Part shown: piece by piece, positions 8,512-17,998 of the stretch | Position numbering within the stretch: the first letter of the stretch is position 1 | Layout of the letters: every line of letters starts with the position of its first letter | Assembly (NCBI RefSeq): GCF_030681155.1 | Contig: NZ_JAUXXE010000069.1 | Coordinates: 62,001 to 126,000, forward strand | From: Phenylobacterium sp. | GTDB taxonomy: Bacteria; Pseudomonadota; Alphaproteobacteria; Caulobacterales; Caulobacteraceae | Length of the DNA: 64,000 bases | Direction of reading: 5' to 3' | The notes under the pieces: model-generated | Told to the model about the DNA's origin: nothing | Database searches by the model: none | Seen by the model: the letters and a program-made list of their open reading frames with translations, nothing else | Program-made: the position numbers and the translations under genes

Positions 8512-11133
8512 CTAGACCTTGCCCAGACGCTTGATCGCCGGCGCAAGGGAACGCTCGCCTTCGCAATAATCCTCCCAGGCGGTCATTTTCGCGACCAGCG
8601 CGGGAACGGTGCGCAGCGTGAACCTGGCCGGATCGAGGCCCTTCTTCACCTGGCTCCAGTTCACCGGCATCGAAACCGGCGCTCCAGGCCGGCCGCGGGG
8701 CGACAGCGGAGCCACCGCGGTCGCCATGCGGTCATTGCGCAAATAGTCCAGGAAGATCCGGCCCGTCCTATCCTTCTTAGCCATGCTGATGAGGTACCGA
8801 TCAGGGGACTCGGCGGCCATGACCTTGCAGACGTCGCGCGCAAACCCCTTGGCCGTGTCCCAATCGACGCCTTTCGCCTTGAGAGGCGTGACCACATGCA
8901 GACCCTTGCCGCCGGTCGTCTTGCAGAAGCTGACGAGACCGAGATCCTCCAAGCGGTCGCGGATTTCACGCGCGCCTTCGATCACCATCTCGAATGGGAC
9001 ATCGGGCGCGGGATCGAGGTCAAAGACCAGCCGTCCTGGTTGCTCCGGCTCGAAAGGTTCGCAATTCCAGGGGTGGAGTTCGAGCGCCCCGGTCTGGGCC
9101 GCGGCGACGAGCGCCTCCACGCGATCGAACTGAATATAGGGTTTGCGGTCGCCCCAAACCTCCACCTCGGTGATTAGGGCCGATTGCCCCTTGGCCGAGT
9201 GTCGCTGGAAGAACTTCTGGGCGCCGTTGATCCCATCGGGCATGCGGATCATTGAACAGGGACGCCCCTTCACATGGGGCAGCATCCAGGCGCCGACCGT
9301 TTCATAGTATCGCGCAAGCTCCAGCTTGGTGACGAGCTTGCCGTCGTCGGCGTCGGGCCAAAGCGCCTTGTCCGAGTTCGAAATGGTGATCCCCATGACG
9401 GGCGTCGAACCGCGCGGGGTGACGCGCGTGGCGCGCACGGTCAGCAGACCCGGATCGCTCAGATCGGTTTGGCCCACCGGCGCCGGGGTTTCGGCCTCGA
9501 CGTCGCCGGCAGGTTTATCCTCCCTCAATCCCTTGAACGAGGCCTGCCGGATCGACCCGTCGCCGGTGAAGCCGGCATATTGGATCTCGGCGACCAATTC
9601 GGGTCGCACCCAGTGAACGCCCGCGGCCCTCCTTGGCGCGCCCTTGCCTTTGAAGGGGCTGACGTCGGTTTCCAGCGCCTTGAGCCGCGGCATGATCTGG
9701 GTGACGACATTGCGGCCAAAGCCGGTCCCGATCCGCCCGACATGGACCAACTGCCCGTCGCGATAGACGCCGGCGATCAGCGATCGGAAGGCGTCTCCCG
9801 TCGTGGTCCAGCCGCCGATGACCACCTCGTGCCCCTGACGGCACTTCGACTTGGTCCAGCTCTCGCTTCGCCCCGACTGATAGGGCGCGTCGAGGCGCTT
9901 GGAGATGATCCCCTCCAAGTCCATCCGGCAGGCTGATTGCAAGACCGCATCGCCGGCGGTGATGAAGTGATCGACGAAACGGATGTTCGCCGGCGCGCCG
10001 TCCAAACTGGCCTGCAGCTGCTCCTTGCGCTCCACCATCGGCAATGGGCGCAAGTCCTTCAGACCCAGGAACATCCGGTCGAAGACGAAGAACACCAGAT
10101 CCCTGGTCTTGCCTTCGGAGATCGCGGCCTGGAGGGCCGCGAAGTTCGGCGCGCCGGTGTGATCGAGCGCCACCACCTCGCCATCGACGATCCCATCGGG
10201 CAGGCCTGCGCCCGCGGTGACGATTTCCGTGAATTTGGTGGACCAGTCGAGCCCCTTGCGGGTGAGCAGCGTGGCCGCGCCGCCCACGGTGCGCAGCTGC
10301 ATCCGATAGCCGTCGAATTTGATCTCGTGGGCCCAGCCCGGACCGGATGGCGGCTTCTCCAAGGATTTGGTCAGCTGCGGTTCGATAAAGGCTGGCAGCG
10401 CGGCCACGGCTTTCGGCTTCGCCCGCCCCGCTTTAGTCTTGGCGGGTTCGACCAGGCCGGCCGGGGCGCTGTCGTCGCGATCGCTCTGCCAGACGGCCCC
10501 AGCCATCGCCCCCTTGTCGGTCATGAACGGCTTGGCGGCCTTACCCTTTCCGTTCGCGATCTCGACCATCGTCCGGCCCGACGCAATGGAGCGATCCTGG
10601 TCGGTCGGACCGGCGTCCTCGGCGGCGCCCTCATCGCGATGCTTGATCAGCAGCCAGGCATTCTTGGCCTTGCCGGGTTTGTCGGGCTTCATCCGCACGA
10701 TGACCCAGGACCCGTGCATACGCCCGCCTTCCATCACGAACTTGAGCTCGCCCTTCGCCAGGGCGTCGCCGATGTTCTCAAAGCCTTTTTCCGGCGCCCA
10801 GTAGCCGCGGTCCCACAGCATCACTGTGCCGCCGCCGTACTGTCCTTTCGGGATGGTCCCCTCAAAGTCGCCGTAGTCGAGGGGGTGATCCTCGACCTCC
10901 ATGGCCATCCGGCGATCCTTGGGATCGAGCGAGGGCCCCTTGGGCACGGCCCAGGACCGGAACGTACCTTCGTATTCCAGCCGCAGATCGAAGTGCAGGT
11001 GACTTGCGGCGTGCTTTTGGATGACGAACCGCAGGGCGCGCGAGGGCACGACCTTCGCCTCGTCGCCGGACGGCTCGGCCGTCTGCGAGAAGTCCCGCAT
11101 CTGCTGATATTTCGCGAGCTTTGTGAGGGCCAT
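8512..11133 (-). CDS. ligD: DNA ligase D (NHEJ multifunctional ligase)
   Basis: An 873-residue LigD with all three modules. The N-terminal phosphoesterase domain (about 1-190) has the HLHFDLRLE motif. The ATP-dependent ligase (about 250-540) has the adenylated lysine in EIKFDGYR, with DGEVVALD and [10 protein letters not shown]. The archaeo-eukaryotic primase/polymerase (about 580-870) has FDLDPAP, the metal-binding Asp pair, and [11 protein letters not shown]. It fills gaps and seals double-strand breaks with Ku, which is encoded divergently at 11572. It heads the run with the KTSC, DUF3008 and exonuclease genes. A near-EcfG promoter lies at 11162-11186. Confidence 0.95.
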   Translation of the reverse strand: MALTKLAKYQQMRDFSQTAEPSGDEAKVVPSRALRFVIQKHAASHLHFDLRLEYEGTFRSWAVPKGPSLDPKDRRMAMEVEDHPLDYGDFEGTIPKGQYGGGTVMLWDRGYWAPEKGFENIGDALAKGELKFVMEGGRMHGSWVIVRMKPDKPGKAKNAWLLIKHRDEGAAEDAGPTDQDRSIASGRTMVEIANGKGKAAKPFMTDKGAMAGAVWQSDRDDSAPAGLVEPAKTKAGRAKPKAVAALPAFIEPQLTKSLEKPPSGPGWAHEIKFDGYRMQLRTVGGAATLLTRKGLDWSTKFTEIVTAGAGLPDGIVDGEVVALDHTGAPNFAALQAAISEGKTRDLVFFVFDRMFLGLKDLRPLPMVERKEQLQASLDGAPANIRFVDHFITAGDAVLQSACRMDLEGIISKRLDAPYQSGRSESWTKSKCRQGHEVVIGGWTTTGDAFRSLIAGVYRDGQLVHVGRIGTGFGRNVVTQIMPRLKALETDVSPFKGKGAPRRAAGVHWVRPELVAEIQYAGFTGDGSIRQASFKGLREDKPAGDVEAETPAPVGQTDLSDPGLLTVRATRVTPRGSTPVMGITISNSDKALWPDADDGKLVTKLELARYYETVGAWMLPHVKGRPCSMIRMPDGINGAQKFFQRHSAKGQSALITEVEVWGDRKPYIQFDRVEALVAAAQTGALELHPWNCEPFEPEQPGRLVFDLDPAPDVPFEMVIEGAREIRDRLEDLGLVSFCKTTGGKGLHVVTPLKAKGVDWDTAKGFARDVCKVMAAESPDRYLISMAKKDRTGRIFLDYLRNDRMATAVAPLSPRGRPGAPVSMPVNWSQVKKGLDPARFTLRTVPALVAKMTAWEDYCEGERSLAPAIKRLGKV

Positions 11134-11161
11134 GATCGCTCCGACTCAGGTCAGACTGATC

Positions 11162-11186
11162 AACGAACATTTCGATCACTCGATCC
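11162..11186 (-). promoter_or_regulatory. near-EcfG promoter upstream of ligD
   Basis: On the minus strand GGATC, 16 bases, then CGTT. This is one mismatch from the GGAAC-N16-CGTT consensus and about 29 bases before the ligD ATG. It is weaker evidence than the perfect matches elsewhere. Confidence 0.4.
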
Positions 11187-11254
11187 GATCGGACCGGACG
11201 CCGCGCCTGAATCCTTTCTGGAGCCGGCGCGTTGGCCCTGCAGGAGATCCGCAA

Positions 11255-11497
11255 ATGACCGAAGTCGCCGGAGAGACCCGCCCGTTTCGCGTTCACGCCC
11301 GCCACGTTGACGGTCATCAGGCGCGAATTATTGAAGAGGCCTCGTTTGAAGCTGCGGCGGTGGCCTATGTCGAAGACTTCCATCCCCCGGTCGATGCCGA
11401 CAATGAAGTCAGCGTGATCGTTCGAGACCTGGATGACGGGCGCGAGCATTGCTTCCGGATCGATCTCGACTCTGGTGACGCCGCCCCCTGCGGCTAG
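11255..11497 (+). CDS. small DUF5961-like protein
   Basis: An 80-residue acidic protein starting MTEVAGETRPFRVHARHVDG. A conserved block (SFEAAAVAYVEDFHPP and VSVIVRDLDDGREHCFRID) resembles small proteins labelled DUF5961; that name is from memory. A GGAG-type ribosome binding site lies about ten bases before the ATG. It sits between the divergent ligD and ku genes. The function is unknown. Confidence 0.65.
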   Translation: MTEVAGETRPFRVHARHVDGHQARIIEEASFEAAAVAYVEDFHPPVDADNEVSVIVRDLDDGREHCFRIDLDSGDAAPCG

Positions 11498-11499
11498 AT

Positions 11500-11524
11500 C
11501 GAACGAATCGGCTTGATCGCCGTT
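11500..11524 (+). promoter_or_regulatory. near-EcfG promoter upstream of ku
   Basis: CGAAC, 16 bases, CGTT: one mismatch to GGAAC-N16-CGTT. It lies about 47 bases before the Ku start. Ku genes are known general-stress-response targets in some rhizobia, which agrees with this reading. Confidence 0.4.
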
Positions 11525-11571
11525 GAGTCGAGTCTGAGCGCGCCGCTGCGGCGCCGCCCGAGGGTCTCGAC

Positions 11572-12423
11572 ATGGCGTACCGTCCAACCTGGCAAGGCCA
11601 CCTGAAGCTCTCGCTCGTCACTTGCCCGGTCGCGCTCTACACCGCGACGAACGCGGGCGGCGACGTGCACTTCAACCTGATCAATCCGAAGACCAATAAT
11701 CGGATCAAGATGATCACCACGGATCCCGACACCGGACCGATCGAACGGTCGTCGCTTGTGAAGGGCTATGAGGTCGCAAAGGGTGAATACATCCTGCTGA
11801 CCGACGAGGAGATCAAATCGGTCAAGTTGGAGAGCACCAAGACCATCGAGATCGAGCGCTTCGTGCCCGCCGACGAAATCGACCGGATCTATTGGGATAA
11901 TCCCTACTATCTCGCCCCTGACGGCAAGCTGGCTCAGGAAGCTTTCGGGGTGATCCGCACGGCCCTGGAAAAGTCCGGACAGATCGCCCTAGGCCGAGTG
12001 GTTATCTCGACGCGCGAGCGGATTTTGGCGCTTGAGCCGCGCGGGAAAGGCATCTTGGCCTACACCATCCGCGCCGACGCCGAGGTGCGTCAGCCCGACG
12101 AGATCTTTGGCGGCATAAGCGACAAGGCGGCCGATCCGGCCATGATCGCCATCGCCGAAAAGATTATCGAGCAGCAGGAAGGACCGTTTGATCCCAGCCA
12201 GTTTGTCGATCGCTATGAGGAAGCGCTCAAGGCGCTGATCGAGGACAAGAAGAAGGGTCATAAGCCCGCCAAGGTCGCCGAGCCGGAAGACACCAACGTC
12301 GTCGACCTGATGGAGGCTTTACGCGCTAGCTTGGCGGGCAAGGACAAGCCGCCGGCGAAGTCGACGAAAGCCAAGCCTGCAAAGGCCGCAGCGGCCAAGC
12401 CCAAGGCTCGCAAAGCCGGCTAA
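11572..12423 (+). CDS. ku: Ku end-binding protein
   Basis: A 283-residue bacterial Ku. It starts with MAYRPTWQGHLKLSLVTCPV and contains the central Ku barrel landmarks (RIKMITTDPDTG, VKGYEVAKGEYI, FVPADEIDRIYWDNPYYL). The C-terminal tail is Lys/Ala/Pro-rich, typical of Ku tails that bind DNA and recruit LigD. It forms the homodimeric clamp on broken DNA ends and is encoded divergently from ligD. The length is normal. Confidence 0.95.
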   Translation: MAYRPTWQGHLKLSLVTCPVALYTATNAGGDVHFNLINPKTNNRIKMITTDPDTGPIERSSLVKGYEVAKGEYILLTDEEIKSVKLESTKTIEIERFVPADEIDRIYWDNPYYLAPDGKLAQEAFGVIRTALEKSGQIALGRVVISTRERILALEPRGKGILAYTIRADAEVRQPDEIFGGISDKAADPAMIAIAEKIIEQQEGPFDPSQFVDRYEEALKALIEDKKKGHKPAKVAEPEDTNVVDLMEALRASLAGKDKPPAKSTKAKPAKAAAAKPKARKAG

Positions 12424-12426
12424 GAC

Positions 12427-12969
12427 TTAGTCAGCGCCTCCGGCCTCGCGATAGGCCCCCCGCGCGGCGACGACAGCGGCGGTCGCCGCCTTACGGTCAC
12501 GAACATAGCGGGCCTGGGCCGCTTCACGGGCGGCCTCAAGTTCGGCTTCACGCCGCCGGAACTCGGCTTCCTCGGCCTTGCGCCCCTCGTCCAGCTTGCG
12601 AAGCTTGGCCTCCGCCGCATTCAGCTTTGCGCGGTCCGCGGGCGGCTTAGCCGGCGCGGCGGGCTTTGACTTGGCGGCAGGCTTGGCCGCGGGCCGCTTC
12701 GGAAGGTCCGGCACCTTCGGCAGACTGGTCGGTTCAAGCGCGAAGGGTTCGCTAGACCCCACGGCTCTGCGCAGCGGGGTCTCCGGGTGGGCCAAGGCGG
12801 CCTCAACCGCCTGGCTGTCGTCGGTGAGCCGAGCCGTACCGTCCGCAAAGAGATTCTGACGAACGCCCCAAGCGCGGAGGGCCGCCGCTTTGCTCGGCGC
12901 GGCCACAACCGTGTCGTAAAAGCCGAACTGAGCCTGGAAGACCTTTAGTTTGCGGGACGCCTTGGCCAG
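12427..12969 (-). CDS. TolA-like coiled-coil protein with apparent CTG start
   Basis: A protein of about 180 residues. The first 60 (KVFQAQFGFYDTVVAAPSKA, then ALRAWGVRQNLFADGTA) form a compact conserved domain. A Pro/Ala/Lys linker and a long Ala/Glu/Arg helix follow, probably a coiled coil. The conserved N-terminal block begins upstream of the first standard start (GTG at 12906). The open frame runs back only to a TGA, leaving a CTG at 12969 preceded by an AAGGTGA ribosome-binding-like site. The function is unknown. It ends convergently beside ku. Confidence 0.65.
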   Translation of the reverse strand: MAKASRKLKVFQAQFGFYDTVVAAPSKAAALRAWGVRQNLFADGTARLTDDSQAVEAALAHPETPLRRAVGSSEPFALEPTSLPKVPDLPKRPAAKPAAKSKPAAPAKPPADRAKLNAAEAKLRKLDEGRKAEEAEFRRREAELEAAREAAQARYVRDRKAATAAVVAARGAYREAGGAD

Positions 12970-13202
12970 GGCTGCTCACCTTGTGATCTTCGCGGCCGCG
13001 CGCCGAAGGCGCTGGGCTGCGGTCTGTTCAAGGAAGTCCATGGAGCCGGCGAAGTTCCACGGGCTTGAGCGGCCTCGACGATTTCCGGCCGGTCCGCAAT
13101 GAACAAATCGCTGCCGTCCTCGGTGGCCAGTTTCGCCAGTTCGTAGCCTATTCCCGATGAAGCGCCGGTGACGATGGCGAGCGGACGGATATTGGTCGTC
13201 AT
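12970..13202 (-). pseudogene. short-chain dehydrogenase relic
   Basis: The first 45 or so residues ([20 protein letters not shown], then ELAKLATEDGSDLF) are a normal SDR nucleotide-binding start with the TGxxxGIG motif. After AAQARG the sequence stops resembling an SDR and becomes a Pro/Arg-rich out-of-frame stretch that runs on into the next gene until a stop at 12945. Its ATG overlaps the stop of the dehydrogenase gene (ATGA), so it was once the next gene of that operon. The rest of the gene has been deleted. Confidence 0.7.
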
Positions 13203-14392
13203 GCGGCCTCTTTCCAATCGGTCTTCAGGACGACCTTGGTGACCTCGTCCTGCTGGTCCTTGAACATTTTGTAGCCCTCGGCCGCCTGCTCGAGGGGCAG
13301 GCGATGACTGATGACGAAGGTCGGATCGATCTTTCCCTCCACGACCATGCCCAGGAGCTTTGTCATGTATTTCTGGGTGTGGGTCTGGCCGGTCTTCATG
13401 GTGATGCCTTTCTCCATGAAGGCGCCCACCGGGAATTTATCGGTGATCCCGCCATAGACGCCGGGCACCGAGACATGGCCGCCTTTGCGGCAGGCCATGA
13501 TGACCTCGCGCAGCACATGGGTGCGATCGGTGGCCAGGCGTACCGCGGCCTTGGCGGCGTCGATGACATTGTCCGGCGAGAAGCCGTGGCTCTCCATGCC
13601 GACGGCGTCGATGCAGCTGTCTGGCCCACGTCCGCCGGTCATTTCCATCAGCGCCTCGCGGACCTTCACATCATGGTAGTTCAGCACCTCGGCTCCGGCC
13701 TGCGCGGCCAGGGCCAGCCGATTGGCATGATGGTCGATAGCGATGACCTTCGCGGCGCCCTGCAGGAAGGCTGAGCGGATCGCGAACTGGCCGACGGGGC
13801 CGCAGCCCCATACCGCCACGGTGTCGCCCGCCTCGATCATGCAGTTCTCCGCAGCCATCCAGCCGGTCGGAAAAATGTCGGACAAGAACAGCACCTGCTC
13901 GTCGCTAAGGCCCTCGGGGACCTTCATGGGACCAACATCGCTATAGGGCACCCGCACGTATTCAGCCTGGCCGCCGGCATAGCCGCCGGTCATGTGCGAA
14001 TAGCCGAATATCCCAGACACCGCGTGGCCGTAGGCGACCTCGCTCAGGTCGGCCTTATCGGCCGGATTGGAATTGTCGCAGCCGGAGAACTGGCCGGTCG
14101 TGCAGGGTCGACAATTGCCGCAGGCGATATTGAACGGCACCACTACGCGATCACCGATCTTCAGGTCCTTTGAACCGCCAGATCCGATCTCGACCACTTC
14201 CCCCATGAACTCATGCCCCAGGATGTCGCCCGGCAGCATGGAAGGTATGAAGCTGTCATAGATGTGCAGGTCCGATCCGCAGATCGCCGTCGAGGTCACC
14301 TTGATGATGATGTCCCGCGGCCTGAGAATCTTCGGGTCGTCCACCGTTTCGACGCGGACGTCGTGTTTGCCGTGCCAGGTCAGCGCGCGCAT
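13199..14392 (-). CDS. zinc-dependent alcohol dehydrogenase
   Basis: A 397-residue medium-chain dehydrogenase. Catalytic zinc ligands are in CGSDLH and GHEFMG. The four-cysteine structural zinc site lies in [15 protein letters not shown]. The nucleotide-binding motif is VWGCGPVGQ. The length and the extended loop around residues 105-135 resemble glutathione-independent formaldehyde dehydrogenase-like enzymes; the substrate cannot be decided. It follows the SRPBCC gene by two bases and its stop overlaps the SDR relic start, so the three form an operon. Confidence 0.88.
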   Translation of the reverse strand: MRALTWHGKHDVRVETVDDPKILRPRDIIIKVTSTAICGSDLHIYDSFIPSMLPGDILGHEFMGEVVEIGSGGSKDLKIGDRVVVPFNIACGNCRPCTTGQFSGCDNSNPADKADLSEVAYGHAVSGIFGYSHMTGGYAGGQAEYVRVPYSDVGPMKVPEGLSDEQVLFLSDIFPTGWMAAENCMIEAGDTVAVWGCGPVGQFAIRSAFLQGAAKVIAIDHHANRLALAAQAGAEVLNYHDVKVREALMEMTGGRGPDSCIDAVGMESHGFSPDNVIDAAKAAVRLATDRTHVLREVIMACRKGGHVSVPGVYGGITDKFPVGAFMEKGITMKTGQTHTQKYMTKLLGMVVEGKIDPTFVISHRLPLEQAAEGYKMFKDQQDEVTKVVLKTDWKEAA

Positions 14393-14394
14393 GG

Positions 14395-14958
14395 CTAGGA
14401 CTCCTTCTTTGCGTGTTTACCGCCGCGCGGACCTTCCGATGTGGTCACCTCGCCGGTCTCCATCAGCTGCTTGAAGCGGCGCAGTTCTCGGCGCGCCTGG
14501 GTGTTGGGCTCATGCTGCAAAGCCTTGGCGATCAGTCGTCCGAACAAGCCTCCAGGCGCGTCATAGGCGATCAGCGCGTGGACTTCGGTTCCGCGCCCCT
14601 CCGGGCCTTCGCGGAACTCCACCCAACCACTGTTTTGGATCTCGGCGCCTTCGGCGGCCTTCCAGGCGATGCGCCGATTGGCCACGTCCTCGGTCACGAG
14701 GCTGTCCCACTCGACGTCCTTGCCGCCCGGCCCCTTGACCACCCAGTGAGAGCGGACCGGATCGATCACCTCGATACGCTCGATGTCGTCCATGATCTGG
14801 GCGAGGTTCGAGAAATCCCGCCAAAATCGGTAGAGCTCTTCAGGCGAGCGCGAGATGGTGACCGCACGCGATACGAGGGTGTCGTCAGACGGTTGATCGA
14901 TCAGATTTGCGGGGCTGACATTGGCTTTGGTCCCGCCCGGTGTGGCTAGAGGCATCAC
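14395..14958 (-). CDS. SRPBCC family protein
   Basis: A 187-residue START/SRPBCC-fold protein. The domain starts at about residue 30 ([20 protein letters not shown]). It contains [15 protein letters not shown] and a C-terminal helix ([20 protein letters not shown]). Such proteins bind hydrophobic ligands; they are often paired with this type of dehydrogenase in stress islands. It is the first gene of the operon with the dehydrogenase and is preceded by an EcfG-type promoter. Confidence 0.85.
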   Translation of the reverse strand: MMPLATPGGTKANVSPANLIDQPSDDTLVSRAVTISRSPEELYRFWRDFSNLAQIMDDIERIEVIDPVRSHWVVKGPGGKDVEWDSLVTEDVANRRIAWKAAEGAEIQNSGWVEFREGPEGRGTEVHALIAYDAPGGLFGRLIAKALQHEPNTQARRELRRFKQLMETGEVTTSEGPRGGKHAKKES

Positions 14959-14981
14959 GATCTCCGAAGTAAGGCTCCTTC

Positions 14982-15006
14982 AACCCCGCTCGGCCCAACG
15001 CGTTCC
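14982..15006 (-). promoter_or_regulatory. EcfG-type promoter for the SRPBCC-dehydrogenase operon
   Basis: On the minus strand GGAAC, exactly 16 bases, GGTT. This differs from the consensus GGAAC-N16-17-CGTT only at the variable first base of the -10 element. It ends about 23 bases before the ATG at 14958, with a GAAGGAG ribosome-binding sequence between. Confidence 0.6.
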
Positions 15007-15434
15007 GGACAAAATCGCTAATTTTTATAACGCCTTATGGTCAAGTTTAAATGTCTGGATCTCGACAGAGAGCGCCCTTCGCAGCACAGCTTTGAGAAGT
15101 GAAGCCGCCGCCGATGGAAGAAGTCTAGAAGGGGCTCGGCAAGACGATCCCGGCTGAGCTGGGCCTCTGGCGCGAGCGCGGCGAAAATGGCCGGGGTTCG
15201 GCTCTCGACCATCGCCTCGACGCCCTCGGGCAAGAGCCTTCACACGCGACGGCCGTCCGGCCACAGAATATTGTCCTTGCGCCAGCGCAGTCGAAGCGGT
15301 GCACGCAACTAGGTCACGCGGCCCGAGCCAGGAGCGCGACAGAATATAGTCGTATCGCCCTTCCGCAGACGTCCTAGTCTTCAGTCATCACCTCAGCAAG
15401 GTGCCCCAAGATCCGAACGACATCGGAGGAAATC
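15007..15434. other. intergenic region upstream of the lasso precursor
   Basis: This region separates the leftward SRPBCC operon from the rightward lasso genes. It includes an AT-rich patch at 15013-15050. No open frame here has a recognisable product, and I found no second lasso precursor. The promoter of the lasso operon must lie here, but no clear sigma-factor motif is visible. Confidence 0.5.
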
Positions 15435-15563
15435 ATGACCCAAGACAACATCCTCGAGCTCGACATGGTTGAGTTCATCGATCTAGGCGCAGCCTCGGAA
15501 GAAACCTACGGCGCGCCCGGCCAAACTCTCGAGTTCGAAAACGAATATCAAATCGTGAACTGA
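15435..15563 (+). CDS. lasso peptide precursor
   Basis: A 42-residue peptide, too short for routine gene calling, immediately before lasso B and C genes. The leader is about 25 residues and ends in T-Y with Thr at position -2, the signature of lasso leaders. The predicted core is GAPGQTLEFENEYQIVN (17 residues). Gly1 would form an isopeptide bond with Glu8, giving an eight-residue macrolactam ring and a nine-residue tail. F9, Y13 and Q14 are possible steric plugs. GGAGGA lies five bases before the ATG. The ring and cleavage point are inferred from family rules. The core is acidic and lacks Cys, so it would be a class II lasso. Confidence 0.88.
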   Translation: MTQDNILELDMVEFIDLGAASEETYGAPGQTLEFENEYQIVN

Positions 15564-15569
15564 GCCGAC

Positions 15570-15594
15570 GGTGCGCGGGCCAAGCCCGCGCACC
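15570..15594 (+). terminator. strong hairpin between lasso precursor and B gene
   Basis: A perfect 11-bp GC-rich stem (GGTGCGCGGGC and its complement) with a three-base CAA loop starts seven bases after the precursor stop. There is no T-run, so it is more likely an mRNA-stabilising or attenuating element than a full terminator. Such A-B hairpins are thought to raise precursor transcript over enzyme transcript. Confidence 0.7.
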
Positions 15595-15614
15595 ACTGCC
15601 CGCGGAGTCCAGCC

Positions 15615-16211
15615 ATGCCGCAACCCCACTCTCCTGACTTGCGCCGCCATGCCGCCGAGATCGACGGCGATCTGGTGGTCCTGGATGTCGATGCGGACCG
15701 CTACTACCTGGTCCCGAATCCGGCTCGGACCTCGACTAGGTCTGAACGCCAGGCGAGGCGGGACCAAGCTTCATCCGCGCAAGTTCTGGCATGCTGGACC
15801 ATGCCGACGGCGAGCGTGGGCGCCGCCGATGGACGTCGCACGCTGGATGCGACGGCCAACGCGCTTTTCTGCCTGCTGACAGTCTCGCGCCTCCTGCGGC
15901 GTCGAACCTTCGCGGAGTTGGTCACACATATAGAGCAGACCAGCCCATCCTCACGTCGCCGACGCCCACGCGTCGAAGATCTGGTGGCGAGTTTCGCCGC
16001 GGTGCGACCGCTGTTCAATTACGGCCGCATATGCCGGTTGGACGCCCCTGCGCTCTGCCTGCTCTTGCGCCGTTATGGCTTTGGCGCGCGACTGGTCTTT
16101 GCCGCGCGACTTCGGCCATTTGCTGCTCACCGTTGGGCGCAGCTGGACGAGGCGGTCGTCAACGAGCCCGCTGACGCGGTGCGGCAATACACACCCATCC
16201 TGGCGATCTGA
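15615..16211 (+). CDS. lasso peptide maturase B (leader-binding domain fused to cysteine protease)
   Basis: A 198-residue protein. The first 45 residues (EIDGDLVVLDVDADRYYLV) resemble the PqqD-like RiPP recognition element that binds the leader. The C-terminal half is the transglutaminase-like protease that removes the leader: Cys in YGRICRLDA, His in FAAHRWAQ. The usual acidic third residue near VVN is Glu (VVNEP) where many relatives have Asp. The middle (70-130) is Arg-rich and less conserved. It lies 51 bases after the precursor stop and five bases before the C gene. Confidence 0.85.
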   Translation: MPQPHSPDLRRHAAEIDGDLVVLDVDADRYYLVPNPARTSTRSERQARRDQASSAQVLACWTMPTASVGAADGRRTLDATANALFCLLTVSRLLRRRTFAELVTHIEQTSPSSRRRRPRVEDLVASFAAVRPLFNYGRICRLDAPALCLLLRRYGFGARLVFAARLRPFAAHRWAQLDEAVVNEPADAVRQYTPILAI

Positions 16212-16216
16212 ACCAG

Positions 16217-17998
16217 ATGCGCTTCGTCATCCTCGTTCCGCATCTGCCCGGGAGCTCACAGAGCATTCCGGCGCCTGGACCCCCAGCGTTAGGCTGGCGG
16301 GTCCTCCCGTCGCCCGGAGCGGTGACGATCTGGGCCCGCAGCGGCGCCGATGATCGGCTTGCCGGCCACGCGCTTTGCGATGGGCGCCTCCTAGGTGTCA
16401 CCGCCAGGCCCGCGCGAACCTACGCCGACGTGGCCGCCACGTGGGGCGCCTTTGTATCTGTTCGGGCCGAGCCCGAGGCGGGATCGGTCACCGTGCTGCG
16501 TGACTGCTCTGGAAGAATTCCCGCCTATTGGGCGCGCGCCCAGGCCCTCGACATCGTCTGCTCTCACATTGAGGACTTGGCCGCATACCGGACTGAAGGC
16601 TGGGACATCGACTGGGCGTATCTCACCCACATGTTGCTGGACGAGAGCATGCCGGCGGAACGGACCGGGTTCGCGGGCGTGCAAGAGATCTTGCCGGGCC
16701 AGGAGATCACCTTCTCGCAGGGCGAAGTCTCGCGGCGCATGGTCTGGCGCCCGACCGATGTCCTGACCGGGCGCTCGCCGAGCTACCCCGAGGCCGCCCA
16801 CGCCCTCCGCCGCGCCGCCGAGATGTCGGTGGACCTTTGGACGTCGCGCTACTCAAGCCTGGCGCTCGACCTGTCGGGCGGGCTCGACTCTTCAGCCATG
16901 GTCGGTCTGCTGAGTCAGGCTCGGCGGCGCCCTGAGCTTGTTTGCCTCAACGCCGTTGTCGGTCACCCGGAAAGCGACGAGAGGGAATTTGCGCGTGCTT
17001 CAGCGCACTTGCACGGTGCTCGCTTGATCGAAATTTCCCTTGAGCATGAGATCGCCGACTATGAACGCACCCGTTCCGAGCACCTGTTGCCCCGACCTTC
17101 GACAAGGCTTCTGCGGATCGGCCTAGGTCGTTCGGCGCTCAAGCTGGCGCGCGCCGCCGATGCTCAGGCCTATGTAACCGGTCGGGGCGGCGATCAGCTG
17201 TTCTTCGACCAGGTTCCAGCCGCCTCCGCGACCGACTATCTCCGCGAAACCGGGAACCTCCTCGGTTGGCTCCGCTGCGCCTATTTCGCCAGTCGCCTCA
17301 CGGGTGAACCACTGCCCAAGGTGCTCAGCCGCGCCTTCGATCGTCCATCCGCGGCGCAGCGGCTCTCTCGCCAGATGAACGGGTCGAACAGCCTTGTCAG
17401 TCTCCAAGCCTCTGAGGCCAGCGACGCCATGGCCTTCGTGCATCCCTGGCTCGTCCAAGCTGCAGATCAAGCCCATCCCGCAAAGCTCCTGCAGATCAGC
17501 CAGATTATCGAACTGCAGCGGCACTATGATCGTATCGGCCGGGCCGCGGACATCGACGAGATTCACCCGTTTATCTCCCAGCCGATGTTCGAAGCTTCGC
17601 TGCGCACGCCGGCCTATCTCTTCGCCCCAACGACAGTCCGCCGGCAGCTTCAGCGGGACGTCTTCGCCGATCTGCTGCCAGCGACAGTGGTCACCCGCCA
17701 GACCAAGAGCGGCACGACGAGTCACTTTGTCAGAACCATGGAGGCCAACCTGCCGTATCTGCGCGGCGTCCTCCTCGACGGTGAAATGTCTCGCCGTGGC
17801 GTCCTCGACCGCGCGAAGCTTGAAGCGCGATTGACCCTTCCGGCGCTGCGCAGCTCCACCTCGCTCATGGAGCTGGTTCGGTGCGTGATTGTGCAGCTCT
17901 GGCTCGACGAGGCGCAGACCTTTGTTGAACGTGTCACCGGCCCGATAAGTCCGGCGCAGCGGCCATCTCCTGGGATCCCGCCTCAGGGGTCGAGATGA
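16217..17998 (+). CDS. lasso peptide macrolactam synthetase (asparagine synthetase-like, C protein)
   Basis: A 593-residue member of the asparagine-synthetase fold. The N-terminal glutaminase-like domain lacks the catalytic cysteine at position 2 (it starts MRFVIL), as expected for lasso C enzymes. The ATP-pyrophosphatase loop SGGLDSS is at about residues 219-225, and a second nucleotide-binding block (TGRGGDQLFFDQ) lies near 320. It would adenylate the ring acidic side chain (Glu8) and close the lactam. It begins five bases after B. Its last 65 bases overlap the convergent isopeptidase gene. Confidence 0.9.
   Translation: MRFVILVPHLPGSSQSIPAPGPPALGWRVLPSPGAVTIWARSGADDRLAGHALCDGRLLGVTARPARTYADVAATWGAFVSVRAEPEAGSVTVLRDCSGRIPAYWARAQALDIVCSHIEDLAAYRTEGWDIDWAYLTHMLLDESMPAERTGFAGVQEILPGQEITFSQGEVSRRMVWRPTDVLTGRSPSYPEAAHALRRAAEMSVDLWTSRYSSLALDLSGGLDSSAMVGLLSQARRRPELVCLNAVVGHPESDEREFARASAHLHGARLIEISLEHEIADYERTRSEHLLPRPSTRLLRIGLGRSALKLARAADAQAYVTGRGGDQLFFDQVPAASATDYLRETGNLLGWLRCAYFASRLTGEPLPKVLSRAFDRPSAAQRLSRQMNGSNSLVSLQASEASDAMAFVHPWLVQAADQAHPAKLLQISQIIELQRHYDRIGRAADIDEIHPFISQPMFEASLRTPAYLFAPTTVRRQLQRDVFADLLPATVVTRQTKSGTTSHFVRTMEANLPYLRGVLLDGEMSRRGVLDRAKLEARLTLPALRSSTSLMELVRCVIVQLWLDEAQTFVERVTGPISPAQRPSPGIPPQGSR

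Noticed and set aside
9937..11310. 457-codon plus-strand open frame opposite ligD
   Set aside because: It is a shadow of ligD; the minus-strand product has all LigD motifs.
14959..15434. Second lasso precursor upstream of the first
   Set aside because: I read this stretch on the plus strand for a short frame with a Gly-start core and Glu/Asp at 7-9 after a Thr; none was found.
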